64,000 nucleotides of DNA, from positions 112,841-176,840 of the forward strand of contig NZ_JAIOUQ010000014.1 of assembly GCF_019931065.1 (NCBI RefSeq), in the 5' to 3' direction. The DNA comes from Methanobacterium spitsbergense. GTDB taxonomy: Archaea; Methanobacteriota; Methanobacteria; Methanobacteriales; Methanobacteriaceae. Numbering within the stretch: position 1 is the first letter of the stretch; each line of letters opens with the position of its first letter. This document shows, one piece after another, positions 53,778-62,488 of the stretch. A model generated the notes under the pieces. That model had not been told where the DNA came from. It did not search any database and saw nothing but the letters and a program-made list of their open reading frames with translations. A program made the translations under genes and the position numbers.

Positions 53778-54836
53778 TTAATATTTGAGTTTCCAAATAT
53801 CAGATCTCAACAGTATCAAAGCAAATATTGCTAAAAATACTGAACCATAGATCCCTGTTCCGAATGCAAAAATAGGATTGATCGATGTTGCAATGAAGTA
53901 GTTGGCCGTTGGATATATTGTATCTGGAACTAGGTGCAGTAATACTGCTATCCAGATGCTTTCTGTTTTTAAAACAGCGTAACTTAGAATAATTCCCATT
54001 AAAATGGTGTTAATGACCATTAATAATATTCCAAGCACGGATTGTCCGGGATAAATTACTCCCATCATGATGAGTGGAATGTGCCATAAACCCCATATAA
54101 TTCCAAGTATTAGAACTCCTTTGTAACTGCCTAAAAGCGGGAATAGCCTGTCTTGGAGATATGCTCTCCACCCATATTCTTCTCCAAAGTAGTTGGGCCA
54201 GAGTACGAAGATCGACAATATTAAGCTGGGAATTAAAGTGGTTAAGAAAATGTACAGGTTATATTCTTTGCCAGGAATGCCCAATCCAGTAATATAATTA
54301 AAAAGATAGGTTAAAAGGATTACAGCTGAAAGAAGTAAGGGTATAATCAGGTAATAAATTAAATTTTTTCCAAAGTACAATCTTGAGTCTTTAAGGTTAT
54401 TTCTCCATTTCTTTTTAAGGTTTAAAATGATCACAGTTATAATTCCAATAACAGCTACACTCATAGAAACCAGAGGTATTTCCGTTGTGTTGGTTGGGTG
54501 CAGTGAAACAAGAGGCAAACCAATAGTACCTATAAATGGTTTACCATAGCTTTCGAGGAGAAAAACAAGCACGTAGATCAGGAAGATGGAAAATATAATT
54601 TTAGTCTCATTGGTCAGTGCCTTAGATTTGAAGAAGGATAAACAGAATATGGCTGAAATAGCAGGTATGAACATATACACCTGAAGCGAACTAAACCATA
54701 ATTTAGAAACTGGACTTGAAAAAGGTCCTAAAATCAAATAAACAGCTAAAGAAAAGATGAAAGTGGCGGTAAATGTTAAAATCAAAAAAGTAAATAATTC
54801 CTTTTTAAGCTGACTTTTTTCTATAGTATTGGTCAA
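53778..54836 (-). CDS. CPBP-family intramembrane protease
   Basis: A 352-aa protein with about nine helices. The CPBP (CAAX protease/bacteriocin-processing, Abi) signatures are visible: FGEEYGWRAYLQDRLFPLLG (EExxxR), GIIWGLWHIPLIMMG (FxxxH type) and VLLHLVPDTIYPTANYF (HxxxN/D). These glutamates and histidines form the catalytic site in the membrane. The start is a TTG six bases after GGTGGGAT. In some bacteria these proteases process peptides; the role in archaea is unknown. Confidence 0.9.
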   Translation of the reverse strand: MTNTIEKSQLKKELFTFLILTFTATFIFSLAVYLILGPFSSPVSKLWFSSLQVYMFIPAISAIFCLSFFKSKALTNETKIIFSIFLIYVLVFLLESYGKPFIGTIGLPLVSLHPTNTTEIPLVSMSVAVIGIITVIILNLKKKWRNNLKDSRLYFGKNLIYYLIIPLLLSAVILLTYLFNYITGLGIPGKEYNLYIFLTTLIPSLILSIFVLWPNYFGEEYGWRAYLQDRLFPLLGSYKGVLILGIIWGLWHIPLIMMGVIYPGQSVLGILLMVINTILMGIILSYAVLKTESIWIAVLLHLVPDTIYPTANYFIATSINPIFAFGTGIYGSVFLAIFALILLRSDIWKLKY

Positions 54837-54988
54837 TAGTATATCCCACCTTTACTGATCTATGGTGGAATATGGATATATATAAATTTTTATAGTCACT
54901 CCACAGCTGCTTGTAATAATTCCATCATCTGTTGTGAAATTATAGAAAGAAAACTCTCCCTATAAAAAAAATTAAAATCGGTGATAAA

Positions 54989-55283
54989 ATGTACGGTGGA
55001 ATGAAAAGAGGACATAGGCATAGTGAAATGAAGAAGGGAATGATGAAAAAGATGTTCATGAATGAAATGTTCATGAATGAAGTAAAGGAACATCTTTCAG
55101 ACGAAGATAAGAAGAAACTTCTAGCTGCAAAACTGGATATGAAAATATCAATGGGCAGAACAAAAATCTGAACTCATGAAAGAAAAGAAGAAAATTCTAG
55201 CAGCAAAATTTGATATGAAAACATCAATGGCAGACCAGAAAATTGAATTACTAAAAATGGCAAGGGATATGCTAAAAAAATAA
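54989..55283 (+). pseudogene. Small charged-helix protein gene with a one-base frameshift
   Basis: The first frame starts MYGGMKRGHRHSEMKKGMMK and has LSDEDKKKLLAAKLDMKIS, then ends soon after 55155. From 55154 on, shifting past one G in the run ATGGGC gives AEQKSELMKEKKKILAAKFD and DMKTSMADQKIELLKMARD up to TAA at 55281. The two halves repeat each other (KKLLAAKLDMKISMAEQK and KKILAAKFDMKTSMADQK). So one G has probably been added in a former 97-residue Met/Lys-rich helical gene. The function is unknown. Confidence 0.65.
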
Positions 55284-55524
55284 TTCAAAAAAATCTTTCC
55301 ATATCCGAGCTAACAATATATATTTATTGGCTTTTTACTTTTTTAGACATTTTCCTCCACCTAATCAAATCTTAATTATCCTTCATAGCAGCACTTATCA
55401 TAAATTATTGCCAAAGAATCCTACTATTCACTTATTCTGATTAATTTGAAATACACTAATTTTTGACATATTTTAGAAATAATTTTTATACAATGGATAT
55501 CTAATACTAAATAAGGTGAATTTT

Positions 55525-55974
55525 ATGGACGAGGAAAGATTAAACAAAATGGCAGATGATCTGTATCTGTTTTTTCCATTGTTTAGAAAAAAGCTTTTTA
55601 AACATAAAAAAAGGCCAGATAAAAATAAAATGCCACATTCATATTACCATATACTAAAGGTTCTTAGCAAACGCGGTGAACTGCCAATGTCTGAAATTGG
55701 AAGGCGAGTTTACATATCCAAGTCTAATATGACTTCATTAATAGATAAATTAGTTGAAAATGGACTGGCTGAACGTTTACCCGATGAAAATGATCGAAGA
55801 GTTATCAACATAGCCATAACAGATAAAGGAAGGAATCTAGTTGGGAAATGGCGAAGGCATTCAAATAATGACCTTAAAACGAAATTATCTACATTATCAG
55901 ATGAGGACCAGGAAACCTTCTATGAATCAATTGAAAACATTCAAACCATCCTCAACAAGATAGATAATAATTAA
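55525..55974 (+). CDS. MarR-family regulator
   Basis: A 149-aa winged-helix protein. The DNA-binding region reads ELPMSEIGRRVYISKSNMTS and LIDKLVENGLAERLPDENDR, followed by the wing RVINIAITDKGR. Long helices at both ends make the dimer. The ATG at 55525 has GGTGA five bases upstream. MarR proteins usually regulate adjacent or divergent genes. The next gene (threefold-repeat membrane protein, 56098) on the same strand is a candidate, but no operator was identified. Confidence 0.9.
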   Translation: MDEERLNKMADDLYLFFPLFRKKLFKHKKRPDKNKMPHSYYHILKVLSKRGELPMSEIGRRVYISKSNMTSLIDKLVENGLAERLPDENDRRVINIAITDKGRNLVGKWRRHSNNDLKTKLSTLSDEDQETFYESIENIQTILNKIDNN

Positions 55975-56097
55975 AAAGTCTACAGTTTTTATAAGATATC
56001 TTCTTATTATACAAATATCTCAACTATTTCCAAAAAAACACACTGATATTGGGTTAAATTAATTAAAAGTTAGGCCCAATTTAATATAAGTGAAAAA

Positions 56098-57036
56098 ATG
56101 GAAGATATAAAAGAAGTTAAATCGGTTCATTTAATATCGTTTACATTAATAGCATCTTCAACTGCTGCAATTTTAGCATTTATTTATGCAGTAATAATCT
56201 TATTCATATCTGGAATATTAGTGGTATTTATACCTCAAGTTGCAGGATTTAAAGATGTGATATCAGGTTTAGGTGTGGCATCTCTCATTATCTTGCCTAT
56301 AGGTGCATATTTTCTTATTATGGCTGTAAGTTTATTTACAGCCCTTCTGTATAATGGTCTGGCCCAGAGAATATCAGGTTTCAAGGTGGGATTGGAGGGT
56401 AATGAAATAATTCACATTCCCAAAAAAATATTTGCTCTGTTAATTGCAACTATTGAGGGCATATGGGCATTTATACTGGGATTATTCCTTGCAGCTGCAG
56501 TTGTACCATTTACAGATATAATAAACAATTTAATTCAATATTTTATCAACACAATTCCCGACGCAGCAAATATTGCTGGAGTTTTACCCCTAAGCATAAG
56601 AGCCGATGGATTGTCACTTGCAGCAATGTTAATAATTGGATTTCCTGTAATTGTGTTTTTATTCGGATTTGTAAGCAGTGTATTATTTGCAGTATTCTAC
56701 AACCAAATAGCTTCAAAGATCATTAAAATGGAGTTAGAATTTGAAAAGATATCAGGCACTCTCCACGAACTAAAATCATTACCAGTTGTAGCTACAGCAG
56801 CACCTGTTTCAGGTGCAGTTTTCGGTGCATTTGGAGTTATCATGGGATTCATAAGCCTTTTATCCCTGGCATTAACTAGAAATCCAAGTGTAACAAATTT
56901 AACAAACGATATTCTAATCATTGTAATGAATGGTTTGTTCTATTTTATTGGTTACTTCCTGATATTTGCATTAATTGCTGTAATTTATAATTTCCTGGCC
57001 CCCCGAATTGGGGGAATCAGATTAAACCTTGAATAA
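56098..57036 (+). CDS. Threefold-repeat membrane protein, paralogue of 1145
   Basis: A 312-aa protein with the same three-unit design as that at 1145. Its units start KEVKSVHLISFTL, NEIIHIPKKIFAL and HELKSLPVVATAA. The end motifs read YNGLAQRISGFKVGLEG, YNQIASKIIKMELEF (diverged) and YNFLAPRIGGIRLNLE. The two proteins agree closely in the first and third units and less in the second. Both copies are about 55 kb apart and on opposite strands. Many hydrophobic helices; the function is unknown. Confidence 0.8.
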   Translation: MEDIKEVKSVHLISFTLIASSTAAILAFIYAVIILFISGILVVFIPQVAGFKDVISGLGVASLIILPIGAYFLIMAVSLFTALLYNGLAQRISGFKVGLEGNEIIHIPKKIFALLIATIEGIWAFILGLFLAAAVVPFTDIINNLIQYFINTIPDAANIAGVLPLSIRADGLSLAAMLIIGFPVIVFLFGFVSSVLFAVFYNQIASKIIKMELEFEKISGTLHELKSLPVVATAAPVSGAVFGAFGVIMGFISLLSLALTRNPSVTNLTNDILIIVMNGLFYFIGYFLIFALIAVIYNFLAPRIGGIRLNLE

Positions 57037-57059
57037 TAAATTAGTATTTTTTTTTATCA

Positions 57060-57522
57060 CCTATCCCAGAACAACAAAATCAATATAACTGGGACAATGC
57101 ATACCAAGATCCGAGGATAATTGAACTTGCTGAATCAATAACAGAAGATAAAGAAACATCATGGGATAAATGCCCGGCAATTTTCTGTTATGTCCAAACA
57201 AATTATAAATGGCACGATCATGACAACACAGAATGTTCCCTTAACGAGGTAATGAACAATAAGACTGGTAACTGTTGTGAACTATCCCGACTCGAGATAG
57301 CCATGGTAACAAGCCTGGACATCGATGTTGAACAAGGTATAAACATTCAAATGATTACTTTATTATTCACATTTAACCCATGGGCACTTAGCAGCACAAT
57401 TTAAGATAGATGATAACTGGGTAGATGCCGATGCAAGTACTGATGGTATCATATTTGGACAGGAAAACTCCATATACAGAGAAGATGGTGTGGTAGCATA
57501 CTATGATGAACTACCATTTTAA
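57060..57522 (+). pseudogene. Transglutaminase-like protease fragment, frameshifted
   Basis: One frame gives SITEDKETSWDKCPAIFCYV, then NKTGNCCELSRLEIAMVTSL with the catalytic Cys region, ending at TAA 57402-57404. In another frame from about 57355 the rest follows: YYSHLTHGHLAAQFKIDDNW and VDADASTDGIIF with the His and Asp. There is no start codon at the front. So it is the C-terminal core of a transglutaminase-like domain with one frameshift and no N terminus. In this group such domains occur in pseudomurein-cleaving peptidases (PeiW/PeiP) and surface proteins. It has decayed here. Confidence 0.85.
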
Positions 57523-57652
57523 ACATACCAAACAAGAATGTTTAATAATTCTCTAACTTCAAAATTCTATCAATTTTTTTTTAAAAAATTTCATTTAGAA
57601 CATCAAACATATAATAACATACATAAAAAAAAATCTTAAAAGGAAAAATACC

Positions 57653-57892
57653 ATGAAAGTAAAAGAAGAAATTATTGGCAAAGAAGTTGTGGATATTTCA
57701 GGTAATGTAATTGGCCGTGTAAAAGATCTGGATGTAAACTTTGAAAACCAAACATTGGAATCCTTTGTTGTTGGTGACGGGGGAATCTTTGACAACCTTG
57801 GAAGTTCAAAGGGTGAAATAATAATTCCATACCATAAGATCAAAATAATAGGGGATAAAGTACTCCTTAACAACGAAATCCACAAACAATAA
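57653..57892 (+). CDS. PRC-barrel domain protein, 79 aa
   Basis: A 79-aa protein made of one PRC-barrel: EIIGKEVVDISGNVIGRVKD, DVNFENQTLESFVVGDGG and GEIIIPYHKIKIIGDKVLLN. Archaeal single-domain PRC proteins are common, and some have been linked to CdvB/FtsZ cell division or RNA metabolism. No direct clue here. AAGGA precedes the ATG. It appears to be transcribed alone. Confidence 0.9.
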   Translation: MKVKEEIIGKEVVDISGNVIGRVKDLDVNFENQTLESFVVGDGGIFDNLGSSKGEIIIPYHKIKIIGDKVLLNNEIHKQ

Positions 57893-57989
57893 AACAATAT
57901 CCAAGAAGATATAAAACAGAAATTTTACTGGAGTATTGAATAAAACATTCCTTAATCTTATTTTTTTACTAAGAATTTTAAAAAAAATT

Positions 57990-58786
57990 GAGAAATATGG
58001 CTTAAAACTCCTATCAATGTATGGGAACAGTATGATCCCTCTAACAAATCATCAATCTTCTATAAGAATCTAGCAACTGGGGCAGGTGGTAAAGTATTCC
58101 AATCGTCATTAAATCAGAGTGAACCTAAAATCTCAGGTACTAGAATAGTCTGGATGCAGAACATTGCACCAGAATACAATGCTATTTATGAGAGAAATCT
58201 TGCAACAACTTTTAAAGGTAAAATATATGCATCGGCATATGATCAGGAATCCCCTAGTATTTCCGGAACCAATGTTGTATGGGAACAGACACTTTCATCG
58301 GGTCAACCACTAATCTGCATGAAAAATCTTTTAACTGGACATGTTGGTAAACTAGTAGCAACAAAAGACCTACAGATGTTTCCTAATATTTCCGGATCCA
58401 GGGTTGTGTGGACGCAGATAACTACTTCAGGTGTTGTAACTCTTAACTATAAAAATTTAGCAACAGGATTCACATCAAAACTTGCAAGTTCCACATCTAC
58501 AATATTTATGGCTGCTATTGATTGTACAAGGGTATTATGGATGGCAATAGGGCATGATGAACCATATACTTCATCATTATACTATAAAAATCTTGCAAGC
58601 GGAAAAAGTAGTAAAATTGGAACACCAAATATGTCTATATCTCCAGATATTTCGGGTACAAAAATTATATGGAATGAGGTTGATTCATCTGACCATTATT
58701 CCATATACATGAAGGATCTAGTAACTGGTGTAACCAAGAAACTGAATAGTAAATTAATAATAATAGTTCTCCGGGATGTTAAATAA
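57990..58786 (+). pseudogene. 5'-truncated surface beta-propeller protein
   Basis: The frame carries about six tandem repeats of about 43 residues of the kind ISGTNVVWEQTLSSGQPLIC with YKNLATG, a TolB-like propeller repeat found in methanogen surface proteins. The readable sequence starts near 57990 (PINVWEQYDPSN) with no start codon, signal peptide or binding site, and an upstream in-frame start is lacking. It ends with a basic tail at 58786. So only the C-terminal repeats survive. MITE copy 3 lies 80 bases downstream. Confidence 0.7.
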
Positions 58787-58866
58787 TAAATGACTCATTC
58801 AGGTTTATATTTTTTTAAAATTAACAAGATAGATAAATAACTCAATCTATTAAATATTGTCTTTAT

Positions 58867-59094
58867 CTTAATGTTGGAGAATACCCCCTGTGTGAGGGTG
58901 GGGATGAATCCAACCACTACATATAAATAATAATTTAACAATAATTAATATTATCGTATGCGATAACCAAGCATACTACACTTAATCTAATCAGTACCGT
59001 AGGAACTACGGAAATTAAAGCTTCTCTGAAAAAAACCACATTAGTGGATTTAATGAAGGAAGAAGCTCCTTCCGAAAGGGAGGGGTAGTTCACT
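58867..59094 (+). mobile_element. TnpB-derived 228-bp MITE, copy 3
   Basis: A 228-bp copy again following TTTAT and ending TTCACT. It differs from copies 1 and 2 at only four positions, all inside the left-end hairpin (ACCCCATCC changed to ACCCCCTGT and one base nearby). The rest, including all right-end hairpins, is identical. The abutting potential guide begins AGATTGGAGTTTAATT. It is inserted between a truncated propeller gene and the 3' end of the gene at 59116. Confidence 0.88.
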
Positions 59095-59115
59095 AGATTG
59101 GAGTTTAATTCTTAG

Positions 59116-59472
59116 TCATGTGTTATTGGATTTACTTACACTGTTTGTTTTAACAGTTTTTGGCGATGTATTGTTGATTTTAGCAGTATTTGTATGTGTT
59201 GTGGTTTTAGTTTTATTCTTATCCGACTTTGTAGTATCCTGTACTTTGGTTGGTGTTGCAGATGCAGGAGTGTAAGTTGTGTTATTTGTGGCTAAATTCA
59301 TTGCTATATCTGCGGGTTGTGCGCTTGGTAATAATGGAAGTAGTAAATATCCTCCAGTAACTCCTAACATAATAATTAAAACTACTGTCAATCCTACCAA
59401 TTTAGTATTTACATTATTATTTAAATCCGATGTTCTGGATTTCCTCTGCTGTTCAGGCAATTTAGCAAGCAT
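59116..59472 (-). CDS. Single-pass membrane protein with Thr/Asn/Lys tail
   Basis: A 118-aa protein: a cytoplasmic basic N terminus of about 22 residues, one membrane helix (LVGLTVVLIIMLGVTGGYLL) and an outer tail rich in Thr, Asn and Lys (TKSDKNKTKTTTHTNTAKIN). Low-complexity tails of this kind span the pseudomurein wall. GGTG precedes the ATG. No family is recognised. It ends about 20 bases from MITE copy 3. Confidence 0.7.
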   Translation of the reverse strand: MLAKLPEQQRKSRTSDLNNNVNTKLVGLTVVLIIMLGVTGGYLLLPLLPSAQPADIAMNLATNNTTYTPASATPTKVQDTTKSDKNKTKTTTHTNTAKINNTSPKTVKTNSVSKSNNT

Positions 59473-59833
59473 TTATAATTCACCTATCCTCCAATAATTA
59501 ATATCAAATAATTCAATAATATTAATTTTTATAATTCCTGCAAATTAAACCACCTTAATGCATCCTAATACAATTTAGATCAGTATAATTAATAAATTTT
59601 GTTGTCCAGATCAACAACTTCCATTATAAATAGGAAAAATTTAAAAAAATATTAATTACAAACTTAATTTTACAGATTCAATATCAATAAAATAGATTCG
59701 GTTGGTTAATGAATAAATCATAATTATTTCACCACAGATCAAAAACTTTATAAATCATGAAACAATAGTATTTTTAACTTTCAGAATATACAGAAAGTTC
59801 TGAAACTTAAAATAGTTTAGGTGGATAAAAAAA
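59473..59833. promoter_or_regulatory. Divergent intergenic region
   Basis: About 360 bases between the divergent genes at 59116 and 59834. It contains AGAATATACAGAAAGTTCTGAAACTT near 59782-59808 with the inverted repeat AGAA/TTCT, and ACTTTATAAATCATG near 59745, a TATA box for the nitroreductase gene. A MarR-type palindrome was not certain. Confidence 0.35.
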
Positions 59834-60385
59834 ATGAACCAAACAATAGAAACAATAAAAAATAGAAGAAGTGTAAGACAATACCTTCCAGACCAAATTA
59901 AAGACCAGGAACTTGAAGACATTCTTGAAGCAGCCATATACGCACCAACTGCTCATAATGACCAGCCATGGAAGTTTACCATAATCCAGAACAGAGAACT
60001 TATAGATGAAATTAACCAAGGTGCCAAGGAAGCAATGAAAGGGGTGGACATTGAATGGATATCCAAACTCGGGGCAATGGAAGGATTTAACATATTCCAC
60101 GGAGCACCCACCGCGGTAATAATATCTGGAAAAAAAGATGCAATATCTCCAATGGTAGACTGTTCAGCTGCAATTGAAAATATGCTGCTTGCAGCAGAAA
60201 GCATGGATATTGGGTCCTGCTGGATTGGATTTGCCAAGTTCTACTTCCTAAACCCAGAATCCTATAAGAAATTCGATATACCAGATGACCATGAAGTCTA
60301 CTACGGAGTTGCACTGGGCTACAAGGTACGGGAAAATTCAGAAGCACCAGAAAGAAACAGGAACGTGTTCCAGTACTTCAGATAA
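59834..60385 (+). CDS. Nitroreductase-family FMN protein
   Basis: A 183-aa flavoprotein. It opens with the FMN-binding RRSVRQYLPDQIKDQELEDI, then APTAHNDQPWKFTI, and continues with IENMLLAAESMDIGSCWIGF and VALGYKVRENSEAPERN. This is the usual nitroreductase order. Such enzymes reduce nitro groups, quinones or flavins with NAD(P)H. GGTGGAT precedes the ATG. It is followed by a MarR-like regulator and an MBL-fold gene on the same strand, likely one unit. Confidence 0.92.
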   Translation: MNQTIETIKNRRSVRQYLPDQIKDQELEDILEAAIYAPTAHNDQPWKFTIIQNRELIDEINQGAKEAMKGVDIEWISKLGAMEGFNIFHGAPTAVIISGKKDAISPMVDCSAAIENMLLAAESMDIGSCWIGFAKFYFLNPESYKKFDIPDDHEVYYGVALGYKVRENSEAPERNRNVFQYFR

Positions 60386-60473
60386 TTATTCATATATTAT
60401 CAAATAATTATCAAAAAAATTTATTTCAACTTTAAAATGCAAAAATTTGAAAATTGATTCAGGATAATAAAAA

Positions 60474-60959
60474 ATGAAAAATGAAAATTCTCCAACACAG
60501 GAATTCAGAGAAATAGTCTACGAATCATGCAAAGCAATAGGATTAGATGATTTTCCATCCAGACTCATATCAGTTCTTCAAACTGAAAAAGAAGGTATAT
60601 CATTAGGTGCACTTTCAGAAATTACAGGATACAGTCTTTCCAATCTCAGCACTACCATAAAAGGTATGGAAGAAAGGCAGATGGTTAAAAAGTTCAAGAA
60701 ACCCAGATCCAGGAAGGTCTTTGTTGTGATGGACAAGGACATAACATCCTTCTTTATTGAACTTCAGAAAAAACGATACAAACAGAGCATAGAACCCTCC
60801 CTTAAACAGATCCCAGAAATAATCAAAAGATACGAGGGTAAAGAAGAATTTCAAGAAGAATTGACTATAATAAAGGATTACTATAAACAAACCCTTTTCA
60901 TGTCAGAAGAAACAAAAAAGTTCATAAGAGCTCTTGAAAACCGTGAAGCATTAAAATAA
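60474..60959 (+). CDS. MarR/GbsR-like transcriptional regulator
   Basis: A 161-aa protein with a helix-turn-helix (KEGISLGALSEITGYSLSNL, STTIKGMEERQMVKKFKKPR) and a wing with SRKVFVVMDKDI. A long helical tail follows (KSYKQTLFMSEETKKFIRAL). This resembles GbsR/MarR-type regulators of archaea. It sits 88 bases after the nitroreductase gene and 40 bases before the MBL-fold gene, so it probably controls these three. Confidence 0.82.
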   Translation: MKNENSPTQEFREIVYESCKAIGLDDFPSRLISVLQTEKEGISLGALSEITGYSLSNLSTTIKGMEERQMVKKFKKPRSRKVFVVMDKDITSFFIELQKKRYKQSIEPSLKQIPEIIKRYEGKEEFQEELTIIKDYYKQTLFMSEETKKFIRALENREALK

Positions 60960-61001
60960 AATGATAAGGCTTAAAAGCAAATTTAAGGAGTTTTGGATAT
61001 A

Positions 61002-61667
61002 ATGGAAGTTGCAGATGGAATTTATGAGTTCAGTGGAGTTTCAAACTTTTACATAGTTCTTGATAAGGAAATATTTGTTATTGATACAGGAATGCCTGGA
61101 AATGCAGATAAAATAATCAAATACCTTGAAAAGGAACTTCATCATGAACCTAAAGACATTAAAACAATAGTGATAACACATCACCACTTTGACCATACTG
61201 GAAGCCTGGATAAACTTAAAAAGATAACAGGAGCCAAGGTTGCAATAAATGGGGAGGATGCAGAATATTTGACCGATGAAAAATCTCAGGCAGGTTCTGC
61301 ATTTATGGTACCTTTAATAAAGCTGTTAAATTTTATCTACAGGATCAAACCTGTGAAACCAGACATAATACTTGGAGAAGGAGACCATGTAGGGGATTAT
61401 CAGGTGATTCACACCCCGGGACATACACCTGGAAGTATCTGTCTCTACAATCCCATAACTAAAGTGATCTTTACCGGTGATAATCTTCAATATGCCGATG
61501 GAAAAATTAAGGGACCAGGATCTAGATTAATACCAGAACCTGAACAATATAAAAAATCCATTGAAAAACTTGGTGAACTGGATATTGAAGTGATTTTAAC
61601 TGGACATGGAAAGCCTGTCACATCAGATGCAAATAAAAAATTAGCAGAATATATAAAGAATTTATAA
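61002..61667 (+). CDS. MBL-fold metallohydrolase
   Basis: A 221-aa metallo-beta-lactamase-fold protein. The HxHxDH motif is THHHFDHTGS, followed by HTPGHTPGSICLY, GDNLQY and a final GHGKPV histidine: the full binuclear metal site. It starts IYEFSGVSNFYIVLDKEIFV. Such proteins are hydrolases (glyoxalase II-like and others); the substrate is unknown. The ATG at 61002 is chosen since AAGGAG lies eleven bases upstream. A TTG at 60993 is only two bases away from it. Confidence 0.92.
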   Translation: MEVADGIYEFSGVSNFYIVLDKEIFVIDTGMPGNADKIIKYLEKELHHEPKDIKTIVITHHHFDHTGSLDKLKKITGAKVAINGEDAEYLTDEKSQAGSAFMVPLIKLLNFIYRIKPVKPDIILGEGDHVGDYQVIHTPGHTPGSICLYNPITKVIFTGDNLQYADGKIKGPGSRLIPEPEQYKKSIEKLGELDIEVILTGHGKPVTSDANKKLAEYIKNL

Positions 61668-62427
61668 ATGTAATAGAATTTTTTTTCTTTTGCTAAAACA
61701 GGTTTTTAATAAAAGAACTTATTTTTTTCACTTTTTTTCACTACCGTAGATATGTCCATATTTACTAAATCAATCTCACTAAACTTAATGCACATAAAAA
61801 TGACATTAAACAGAATACCATATAACTGGTATTAAGTAACCATACCTGCCAATGCAATCAGAGACTACGCCGGATACAATTTAATAAGATTACACATTAA
61901 AATTTAAAACAGGATCGTAAACATACTTTTTTTTCTTATTTATTCTCTACGATAATGGTTATACTCATACCTAAACACGCATGGATATGTATTGAAATTG
62001 ATGTACAAAATTTGTTAATTTGTATTAAGTTTTTTTTCAAGTGGAAAGAATTCGTTCAGAGATACCTTAATACACCATTGCTACTGAGAATTAATCAACT
62101 GACACCAATGAATCTGGAAGTAATGTGCCCGGAAAATTAATTGATAAAATTTACTCCTAGTAATTAGGTCATAGATTACAGATGAAGTATATTATGGAAG
62201 GAAGATAATGGAAAAAATATTAGTTTTATAACTATTGTAAAAAAAATAAATGTCAAAATTATCTTCACTTAATATGGTAATTTGAATAAACTGAATAGTA
62301 TGCAGGTAAACTATTATTTCAAAGGGAATAGTTTAGATTTTTTGGGCTATCCCTTCATACTTAGAGAATACCATCAGAAAACAAGCTGTATTTTTAGAAC
62401 TTAATCCTAAATATCCGGTTATTACAT
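61668..62427. other. Long intergenic region without recognised gene
   Basis: About 760 bases. Nothing in it has a good start, a ribosome binding site and coding-like composition. A 61-codon frame at 61955-62140 without a binding site is likely spurious. TATACCATATAACTGGTATTA near 61818-61838 holds an inverted repeat TACCATATAACTGGTA, which may be a regulator site. Confidence 0.35.
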
Positions 62428-62458
62428 GAAAAAAATATGTGAGGATTTTTAAATCCTC
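62428..62458 (-). terminator. Hairpin plus T-run terminator of the adhesin gene
   Basis: On the minus strand GAGGATTT and AAATCCTC form an 8-bp perfect inverted repeat with two bases between, followed by ACATATTTTTTTC. This has the look of a bacterial-type hairpin/T-run terminator, 30 bases after the adhesin stop codon. Archaea mainly use T-runs, so the T-run alone may suffice. Confidence 0.6.
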
Positions 62459-62488
62459 TATAGATATTCGTTTATTTTATTTGTTTTT

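Noticed and set aside
61955..62140. A 61-codon frame in a long intergenic region
   Set aside because: No binding site and no family; composition is that of AT-rich noncoding DNA.
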